10,829 nucleotides of DNA from Burkholderiales bacterium (GTDB taxonomy: Bacteria > Pseudomonadota > Gammaproteobacteria > Burkholderiales > Burkholderiaceae_C): assembly GCA_947453585.1 (NCBI GenBank), contig CANGHQ010000028.1, positions 1-10,829 on the forward strand, read 5' to 3'. The notes below the pieces were generated by a model that did no database searches, was not told the origin of the DNA, and saw nothing but the letters and a program-made list of their open reading frames with translations. Shown here piece after piece: positions 5,526 through 10,829 of the stretch (position 1 is its first letter; the number at the start of each line of letters is the position of its first letter). Position numbers and translations under genes: made by a program.

Positions 5526-5533
5526 TCTCTGTG

Positions 5534-5962
5534 GTGTTTCAAGGTGCTTCGTCACTCACGCTAGATGCAAAGGGGCGGCTGTCTGTGCCGACCCGGCACC
5601 GTGACGTGCTCAGCGCCGTGGCCGCCGGCCTGTTGACCATCACCAAACACCCCCACGGCTGCCTGATGGTCTTTCCCCGCCCCGAGTGGGATTTGTTTCG
5701 CGACCGCATTGCCGCCCTGCCCATGTCGGCCCAGTGGTGGAAGCGCATCTTCTTGGGCAACGCCATGGACGTGGAGCTTGACGGCACCGGGCGCATCCTG
5801 ATTTCTCCTGAACTGCGCACCAGCGCGGGCATCAGCAAAGACACCGTGCTCTTGGGCATGGGCAACCACTTTGAGTTGTGGGACAAAGCCACCTACGAGG
5901 CCCAAGAAGCCAAGGCGATGCAAGAGCAAATGCCCGACGTGTTCAAAGACTTCTCCTTTTGA
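5534..5962 (+). CDS. mraZ: Transcriptional regulator MraZ
   Basis: This is a 142-aa protein starting MFQGASSLTLDAKGRLSVPT, which matches the family closely (about 140-150 aa). It contains two SpoVT/AbrB-like MraZ domains, each with the signature DxxxR: Asp11-Arg15 in LDAKGRLSVP and Asp83-Arg87 in LDGTGRILIS. The protein forms a ring-shaped oligomer that binds phased direct repeats upstream of its own gene and controls the division and cell-wall cluster; E. coli MraZ is a repressor of it. The four repeats 53-93 bp upstream of this gene are the likely target. The conserved segment WWKRIFLGNAMDVELD lies between the two motifs. Its stop codon overlaps the region where rsmH begins, so the two are co-transcribed. 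Confidence 0.95.
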   Translation: MFQGASSLTLDAKGRLSVPTRHRDVLSAVAAGLLTITKHPHGCLMVFPRPEWDLFRDRIAALPMSAQWWKRIFLGNAMDVELDGTGRILISPELRTSAGISKDTVLLGMGNHFELWDKATYEAQEAKAMQEQMPDVFKDFSF

Positions 5963-5970
5963 GCGCCGCT

Positions 5971-6924
5971 GTGGACGCAACGCTTGAGCACACCACGGTC
6001 TTGCTGCACGAAGCGGTAGACGCCCTTCTCGAAAACACCCCCGAAAGTACCAGCGCCCCCGAAGACGGTGTTTACGTGGACGCCACTTTTGGCCGCGGCG
6101 GACATTCCCGGCGCATTTTGTCGCGGCTCTCGGCCCAGGGTCGACTGATCGCGTATGACCGCGACCTAGAGGCGGTGGCCCGCGCCAGCGACATCACCGA
6201 CCCGCGCTTTTCGATCCGGCAGACGGGTTTTTCGCATTTGGGCGAGCTGCCACCGGCCAGTGTGGCGGGCATTTTGATGGACCTGGGTGTGAGTTCACCC
6301 CAGATTGACAGCCCGGCACGGGGTTTTAGTTTTCGCTTTGAAGGCCCGCTGGACATGCGCATGGACACCACGCGCGGCATCAGCGTGGCCCAGTGGCTGG
6401 CCGATGCGGATGTTGAACACATTACGGAGGTGATACGTGACTACGGCGAAGAACGGTTTGCTAGCGGTATTGCAAAGGCGATTGTCGCGCGCCGACAAGA
6501 GCACGGGCCCCTTGCTACCACCACCGAACTGGCCCAACTCGTGGCTGACACGGTCAAAACCCGCGAGCCGGGCCAGAACCCTGCAACGCGCACATTTCAG
6601 GCTTTTCGGATTTTCATCAATGCCGAGCTTGAAGAGCTACAGCAGGCGCTAGACGCCGCCCTGGCGGTGCTGCAGCCCGGCGGCCGCCTGGTGGTGATCA
6701 GCTTTCATTCGCTAGAAGACCGTATCGTCAAGCAGTTCATTGCCAAGCATTCCAAGGACGAATACGACCGGCGCACGCCGTTTGCCGCGCCCAAGCCCAT
6801 GCGTCTGCGCGCGCTGGGCCGCAGCCGCCCCAGCGCCACCGAGGTAGCGGGCAACCCGCGCTCGCGCAGCGCCATCATGCGGGTGGCCGTACGCACCGCC
6901 ACCGTCCCGGGTACGCGCGCATGA
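5971..6924 (+). CDS. rsmH: 16S rRNA (cytosine(1402)-N(4))-methyltransferase RsmH (MraW)
   Basis: RsmH uses S-adenosylmethionine to methylate N4 of C1402 in the decoding centre of 16S rRNA within the assembled 30S subunit. From GTG 5971 the product is 317 aa, the usual length. Visible family motifs: HTTVLLHEAVDAL (7-19), the SAM-binding DATFGRGGHS (37-46), LMDLGVSSPQID (102-113), PLDMRMD (126-132), ATRTFQAFRIFIN (205-217), SFHSLEDR (244-251) and NPRSRSA near the end. The start is uncertain: a TTG at 5959 would overlap the mraZ stop by three bases and add four residues, and neither start has a good Shine-Dalgarno, so coupling to mraZ translation is likely. A short acidic Ser/Thr/Pro insert (about 22-31) precedes the SAM motif. 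Its stop overlaps the ftsL start as ATGA. Confidence 0.94.
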   Translation: MDATLEHTTVLLHEAVDALLENTPESTSAPEDGVYVDATFGRGGHSRRILSRLSAQGRLIAYDRDLEAVARASDITDPRFSIRQTGFSHLGELPPASVAGILMDLGVSSPQIDSPARGFSFRFEGPLDMRMDTTRGISVAQWLADADVEHITEVIRDYGEERFASGIAKAIVARRQEHGPLATTTELAQLVADTVKTREPGQNPATRTFQAFRIFINAELEELQQALDAALAVLQPGGRLVVISFHSLEDRIVKQFIAKHSKDEYDRRTPFAAPKPMRLRALGRSRPSATEVAGNPRSRSAIMRVAVRTATVPGTRA

Positions 6925-7205
6925 CCCGCATCAACATCTTGCTGGTGCTGGCTACGCTGGGCAGCGCCATGTACCTGGTGGGCGTGCAATACGAGTCGCG
7001 CCGCCTGTTTACAGAGCTGGAAAAAGCCCACCGCGAAGCGCGCCGCCTGGACACCGAGCTGGAGCGCCTGCAGGTCGAAAAACGCAGCCAGGCTACGCCC
7101 GCGCGCGTGGAGCGCGTGGCGCGCGAGAAGCTGCAAATGCGCCAAGTCACGCCCGGCATCACCATGTATTTGGGCAAGGGCGACGCGCCCGAGGCGCAAC
7201 CATGA
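6921..7205 (+). CDS. ftsL: Cell division protein FtsL
   Basis: This is a 94-aa bitopic membrane protein. Only three residues precede the single membrane helix (about 4-22, ILLVLATLGSAMYLVGVQ), so the cytoplasmic tail is nearly absent, unlike the roughly 35-residue tail of E. coli FtsL. Residues 25-60 form a periplasmic coiled coil with charged heptads (LFTELEKAHREARRLDTEL), which in the family pairs with FtsB, under FtsQ, to activate FtsWI. A conserved stretch VERVAREKLQMRQVTPG (63-79) matches the C-terminal part of FtsL. The start ATG overlaps the rsmH stop by four bases, and its own stop overlaps the ftsI start in the same way. Position between rsmH and ftsI is diagnostic; sequence conservation in this family is low. 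Confidence 0.92.
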   Translation: MTRINILLVLATLGSAMYLVGVQYESRRLFTELEKAHREARRLDTELERLQVEKRSQATPARVERVAREKLQMRQVTPGITMYLGKGDAPEAQP

Positions 7206-8944
7206 GCCGCAGCATCCAGTACACCGCCAGCCCCTTGCTGACCAGCCGCACGCCGGTGTGGCGCAGCAAGTTTGTGGTGGGCGCGGTGGCTCTCGGATTT
7301 GTGGGCCTGGGCGCACGCGCGGCCTATATCCAGGTGTTCAACAACGACTTTTTCCAGCACCAGGGCGAGGTGCGCTACAACCGCACGCTCGAACTCCCCG
7401 CCAACCGGGGCCGCATTCTGGACCGCAATGGCCTGATTCTGGCGTCCAGCGTTCCGGCGCCCAGCATTTGGGCGATTCCTGAGGACGTGTCGCTGGACGC
7501 TGCCGAGCGCAAGCTGCTGGCCAAGCTGCTCGATATGCCCGAGGCCGATCTGGCCAAAAAGCTGGCCGACGAAGACAAGAGCTTTGTCTGGCTCAAGCGC
7601 CAGATCGACCCGGACAACGCCAAGAAGATTGCCGAGCTCAACTTCAAGGGCATCTACCAGCGCACCGAATACCGCCGCCAGTACCCCGAAGGCGAAGCCG
7701 CCGCGCACGTGGTGGGCTTTACCAACGTTGAAGACAACGGCCAGGAAGGCGTGGAACTGCTGTTCAACAGCGCGCTCTTGGGCCGCGCGGGCAGCCGCCA
7801 CGTGATCAAGGACCGCCTGGGCCGCGCCGTGGAGCAAGTGGGTGAGACCGTGCCGCCCGAGGCCGGCAAAGACCTGCAACTGAGCATCGACACCAAGGTG
7901 CAGTTTTTTGCCTACCAAAAACTGCGCGACGCGGTGCTGGCCAACCGCGCCCAGGCCGGCAGCATCGTGGTGCTTGACGCCCTGACCGGCGAAGTGCTGG
8001 CCCTGGCCAACTACCCCAGCTACAACCCGGAAAAGCGCGTCAACCTGAGCGGCGCGCAGCTGCGCAACCGGGCGCTGACCGACACCTTTGAGCCTGGCTC
8101 GGTGATGAAGCCTTTCACCATTGGCCTGGCGCTCAACACCGGACGCGTCAAGACGTCCACCATCATCGACACCTCGCCGGGCTCGGTGACGATTACCGGC
8201 GCCACCATCCGCGACGCGCACCCGCACGGCGCTTTGACGGTGGAGCAAGTGATCCAGGTATCGAGCAACGTGGGCACGACCAAGATCGCCATGCAGTTGC
8301 CCGCCAGCGAGATGTGGGAAACCTTCTCGGGCGCGGGCTTTGGGCAAAAGCCCCAAGTCGAGTTTCCTGGTGTGGTGTCAGGGCGCTTGCGCCCGGCCAA
8401 GAGCTGGCGCCCGATTGAGCAGGCCACGGCGTCGTATGGCTACGGCCTGTCGGCCTCGCTGTTCCAGATGGTGCGCTCGTACACCGTGTTTTCGCACGAC
8501 GGCCAAATCATCCGCGCCACCTTGCTCAAAAACAGCGAGCCCGCCGTGGGCGTGCCCGTGTTTACCGCCGACACCGCCGCCAAGGTGCGCAAGATGCTGC
8601 AAATGGCGGCAGGCCCTGGCGGCACCGGCCCCAAGGCACAGACTGCGGGCTACTCGGTGGGCGGCAAGTCGGGCACTGCGTATAAGCAACAGGGCAAAGG
8701 CTACGGCAGCGACGGCAACCGCAAATACCGCAGCTGGTTTGTCGGCATGGCGCCCATTGACCAGCCGCGCATCGTGGTCGGCGTGATGTTGGACGAACCC
8801 ACTGCGGGCAAGTACTTTGGCGGCGAAGTGGCCGCCCCCGTGTTCAGCGAAACCGTGCAGCAAACCCTGCGCGTGATGGGCGTACAGCCCGACATCGCCA
8901 TCAAGCCGCAAATCGTGGCCAATGCGGTGCAGGAGAGCTTTTGA
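7202..8944 (+). CDS. ftsI: Septal peptidoglycan transpeptidase FtsI (penicillin-binding protein 3)
   Basis: FtsI is the class B penicillin-binding protein that cross-links peptidoglycan at the division septum, working with the glycosyltransferase FtsW. The protein is 580 aa, a normal length. A short cytoplasmic N-terminus leads to one membrane anchor (about 24-44, VVGAVALGFVGLGARAAYIQV). The non-catalytic dimerisation/pedestal domain follows, with RGRILDRNGLILA (69-81) and GQEGVELLFN (180-189). The transpeptidase domain carries all three active-site motifs: SVMK with nucleophile Ser300 and Lys303, SSN (354-356), and KSGT (489-492). Also present are FEPGSVMKPFT and YGYGLSAS. A 4-base overlap with ftsL and a 1-base overlap with murE show tight coupling. 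It is the target of beta-lactams such as aztreonam and cephalexin in related bacteria; I see no motif changes that would suggest altered binding. Confidence 0.96.
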   Translation: MSRSIQYTASPLLTSRTPVWRSKFVVGAVALGFVGLGARAAYIQVFNNDFFQHQGEVRYNRTLELPANRGRILDRNGLILASSVPAPSIWAIPEDVSLDAAERKLLAKLLDMPEADLAKKLADEDKSFVWLKRQIDPDNAKKIAELNFKGIYQRTEYRRQYPEGEAAAHVVGFTNVEDNGQEGVELLFNSALLGRAGSRHVIKDRLGRAVEQVGETVPPEAGKDLQLSIDTKVQFFAYQKLRDAVLANRAQAGSIVVLDALTGEVLALANYPSYNPEKRVNLSGAQLRNRALTDTFEPGSVMKPFTIGLALNTGRVKTSTIIDTSPGSVTITGATIRDAHPHGALTVEQVIQVSSNVGTTKIAMQLPASEMWETFSGAGFGQKPQVEFPGVVSGRLRPAKSWRPIEQATASYGYGLSASLFQMVRSYTVFSHDGQIIRATLLKNSEPAVGVPVFTADTAAKVRKMLQMAAGPGGTGPKAQTAGYSVGGKSGTAYKQQGKGYGSDGNRKYRSWFVGMAPIDQPRIVVGVMLDEPTAGKYFGGEVAAPVFSETVQQTLRVMGVQPDIAIKPQIVANAVQESF

Positions 8945-10509
8945 TGGCCCTGCAACTTCGCACACCCCAGCAAGCCGCCCAGTGGCTGCGCGAGCACGTC
9001 ACCGGCACGCTGGGCAGCGACAGCCGCAGCCTGGGCGCGGGTGACGGCTTTATCGCCACGCCGGGTGCGGTGGTGGACGGACGCCAGTTTGTGCACCGGG
9101 CCCTGGAACGCGGCGTGGCCGCCTGCCTGGTGGAGGCCGAGGGCCTGCAAGCCTTTGGCCTGACAGATGAACGCGTAGCTGCCTACACCGGCCTGAAAGC
9201 CGACGCCGGCGCGATTGCCGACGCGTTTTTTGGCCACCCCTCGCAAAAACTGTCGGTGATTGCGATTACCGGCACCAACGGAAAAACCTCAACCGCCTGG
9301 TGGCTGGCGCAAGCGCTAAGCGCTTTGCCCGGCGCACTGGCACAGCCCTGCGCCATGGTCGGCACGCTGGGCGTGGGGCAGCCGCCGCAGGCTGGCGCAC
9401 AGGCCAATGGCGCAGCCGCCCATCCCCTGGCTGCGCTGCGCGCCACCGGCATGACCACGCCAGACGCCGTGTCATTGCACGCGTATCTGCAGCAGTTTGT
9501 GAAAGACGGCTTGCGCGCCTGCGCGCTAGAGGCTTCGTCCATCGGCATTGAAGAAGGCCGCATCAACGGTCTGAAGATCCGGGTAGCGGTGTTCACCAAC
9601 TTTACGCAAGACCACCTGGACTACCACGGCAGCATGCAGGCCTATTGGGACGCCAAGCGCCGCCTCTTTGCCTGGCCGGGCCTGCAAAGCGCCGTGATCA
9701 ACATCGACGACGCCAAGGGCGCGGCCCTGGCCGAGGCGCTGCGCCAGAGCCAGCCCGCGCTGGACTTGTGGACCACCTCTTGCAGCAGCGCCACACACAC
9801 CAGCGCCCGCCTGCGCGCGCAAAACATCACGCTGAACAGCAATGGCCTGCGCTTTGACGTGGTTGAGGGCGATCAGGTTCAAAGTCTGCAAAGCCAGGTG
9901 ATTGGCGGCTACAACGTGGCCAATCTGTTGGGCGTGATTGCCAGCCTGCGCGCCTTAGGCGTGGACTTGGGCGCCGCTGTGGCGGTGTGTGCGCAGTTGC
10001 GCGCCGTGCCCGGTCGCCTGGAATGCGTGGGCGGCCTGGGAGCGCCGCTGGTGGTGGTGGACTACGCCCACACGCCCGACGCCCTGGCCCAAACCCTGGA
10101 CGCCTTGCGCCCACTGGCGCAGCAGCGCGCGGGCCAGCTGTGGTGCGTGTTTGGCTGCGGCGGCGACCGCGACGCCGCCAAGCGCCCGCTGATGGGCGCG
10201 ATTGCCGCTGCCCGGGCCGACCAGATCGTGATCACCAGCGACAACCCGCGCAGCGAAAAGCCCGCCGCCATCGTCGCGCACATCCTGGCCGGACTGGCGG
10301 GCCAGCCACAGCCCGAGGTGCAAGTGGACCGGGGTGCCGCCATTGCCAACGCCATTGCCCGCGCCAAACCTGCCGATGTGATTTTGGTGGCTGGCAAAGG
10401 CCACGAAGAAACGCAAGACATAGGCGGCGTCAAAACTGCGTTTTCAGACCGCGATCACGCATTGCAGGCGCTGCAGGCGCGTGGCCCCCGCCCGGAGGCC
10501 CGCGCATGA
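8944..10509 (+). CDS. murE: UDP-N-acetylmuramoyl-L-alanyl-D-glutamate--2,6-diaminopimelate ligase MurE
   Basis: MurE adds the third residue of the stem peptide to UDP-MurNAc-L-Ala-D-Glu in the cytoplasm, using ATP. The product is 521 aa. The ATP-binding P-loop TGTNGKTS is at 110-117, the conserved HLDYHG at 224-229, and the lysine expected to be carbamylated is Lys238 in DAKRRLF. The substrate-specificity motif DNPR (433-436, followed by SEKP) indicates meso-diaminopimelate rather than L-lysine. The nucleotide-binding HTPDA (376-380) and the C-terminal GKGHEETQ (484-491) are present. The stretch 144-168 is a Gly/Ala/Gln-rich insertion before RATGMTTPD, slightly longer than I expect. The ATG at 8944 shares its first base with the ftsI stop; a TTG one codon earlier is possible but unnecessary. 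The stop overlaps the murF start as ATGA. Confidence 0.96.
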   Translation: MALQLRTPQQAAQWLREHVTGTLGSDSRSLGAGDGFIATPGAVVDGRQFVHRALERGVAACLVEAEGLQAFGLTDERVAAYTGLKADAGAIADAFFGHPSQKLSVIAITGTNGKTSTAWWLAQALSALPGALAQPCAMVGTLGVGQPPQAGAQANGAAAHPLAALRATGMTTPDAVSLHAYLQQFVKDGLRACALEASSIGIEEGRINGLKIRVAVFTNFTQDHLDYHGSMQAYWDAKRRLFAWPGLQSAVINIDDAKGAALAEALRQSQPALDLWTTSCSSATHTSARLRAQNITLNSNGLRFDVVEGDQVQSLQSQVIGGYNVANLLGVIASLRALGVDLGAAVAVCAQLRAVPGRLECVGGLGAPLVVVDYAHTPDALAQTLDALRPLAQQRAGQLWCVFGCGGDRDAAKRPLMGAIAAARADQIVITSDNPRSEKPAAIVAHILAGLAGQPQPEVQVDRGAAIANAIARAKPADVILVAGKGHEETQDIGGVKTAFSDRDHALQALQARGPRPEARA

Positions 10510-10829
10510 GCAACCCGCTGATGACCCTGGGCCAGGTAGCGCAGTGGCTCGCCCAAAGCGGTGACGCCGCCAGCCAGCCGCAAGCCGTGCACGGCGACGC
10601 CAACAAGCCAATAGCCCGCGTACACACCGACACGCGCAGCATTGCCAGTGGCGACCTGTTTATTGCCTTGCAGGGCGACACCTTTGACGCCAATGCCATG
10701 CTGCACGAGGCGCAGGCCAAGGGCGCAGTGGCCGTCATCTGCCGCAGCGGCCTGTCTGCTGCGCAGCTGCCCGCCGACTTGGCGCGCATTGAAGTGGCGG
10801 ACACGAAGGCCGCGCTGGGCCAGCTGGCC
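10506..10829 (+). CDS. murF: UDP-N-acetylmuramoyl-tripeptide--D-alanyl-D-alanine ligase MurF (5' part only)
   Basis: The window contains the first 108 codons; the rest lies beyond the edge. MurF attaches D-Ala-D-Ala to complete the UDP-MurNAc-pentapeptide, the last cytoplasmic step before MraY. The visible part is the N-terminal substrate-binding Mur ligase domain, with its hallmark VHTDTRSIASGDLFIALQG (39-57), followed by FDAN and an Ala-rich helix-strand ending AVAVICRS. The ATP-binding P-loop of the central domain would come just after the window end, so catalytic motifs cannot be checked. The ATG overlaps the murE stop by four bases. Gene order murE-murF and the sequence pattern make the assignment firm despite truncation. 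Confidence 0.92.
   Translation, partial: MSNPLMTLGQVAQWLAQSGDAASQPQAVHGDANKPIARVHTDTRSIASGDLFIALQGDTFDANAMLHEAQAKGAVAVICRSGLSAAQLPADLARIEVADTKAALGQLA

Larger units (their letters stand above)
5209..5533 (+). other. Intergenic control region ahead of the dcw cluster (325 bp)
   Basis: This is the only gap of more than 300 bases. The first third is GC-rich and holds a weak 5-bp hairpin (5249-5253 with 5258-5262, loop AAAA) without a T-run, so no clear terminator for the preceding gene is seen. From about 5290 the sequence becomes visibly AT-richer than its surroundings, as expected for a promoter region. It contains a candidate sigma-70 promoter (5313-5341), two copies of AGAACGC about 30 bp apart (near 5337 and 5367), an extended -10 candidate (5436-5444) and the four-repeat MraZ operator (5441-5480). 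I find no small ORF or RNA gene in it. Confidence 0.6.

Noticed and set aside
6875..8356. Minus-strand open frame of 493 codons antisense to ftsL and ftsI
   Set aside because: No recognisable motif and composition typical of an antisense shadow. The plus-strand genes have all catalytic motifs and overlapping start/stop codons.

Overview
The window is a GC-rich stretch of bacterial chromosome with dense, mostly co-directional genes. The gene content (mraZ-rsmH-ftsL-ftsI-murE-murF with a very short FtsL, an alanine/lysine/proline-rich DksA with only one of the usual four zinc-ribbon cysteines, and a yqjD-yqjE-yqjK-type trio) and the protein sequences suggest a betaproteobacterium, most likely Burkholderiales/Comamonadaceae (Rhodoferax/Polaromonas-like). 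The taxonomic call is recognition, not a search result.

Region 1 (1-1004, minus strand) is a three-gene operon of small membrane proteins: a DUF883/ElaB-YqjD-type tail-anchored protein, a YqjE-type holin-superfamily protein, and a YqjK-like protein cut off by the window edge. A perfect FNR/CRP-type palindrome (1063-1076) lies upstream, and its centre is 31 bp from a -10-like hexamer. That is the spacing of a class II activator promoter.

Region 2 (1175-5208, plus strand) holds a COG0523/CobW-family GTPase with a histidine-rich metal-binding loop. Next is DksA (GTG start, 372 aa), in which a long low-complexity basic N-terminal extension precedes a normal coiled-coil DksA module with a degenerate zinc site. 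Then comes a 526-aa uncharacterised protein with a helical-repeat-like middle and two STAS-like folds, in the same transcriptional direction as dksA and only 27 nt behind it.

Region 3 (5209-5533) is the only gap of more than 300 bases. It is the AT-richer control region of the division/cell-wall (dcw) cluster and contains four 10-bp-phased repeats (5441-5480) that fit a MraZ autoregulatory operator.

Region 4 (5534-10829) is the start of the dcw cluster: mraZ, rsmH, ftsL, ftsI, murE and the first 108 codons of murF. From rsmH onward every junction is a 1- or 4-base stop/start overlap, so the genes are probably translationally coupled. Together they make a regulator, a 16S rRNA methyltransferase, two divisome proteins and two consecutive ligases of muropeptide synthesis.

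I see no mobile element, prophage, CRISPR array, tRNA or rRNA. No exotic new system is evident. The best leads are the putative FNR-type control of the YqjD-type operon, the chimeric DksA beside a COG0523 GTPase, the unknown double-STAS protein, and the MraZ operator.
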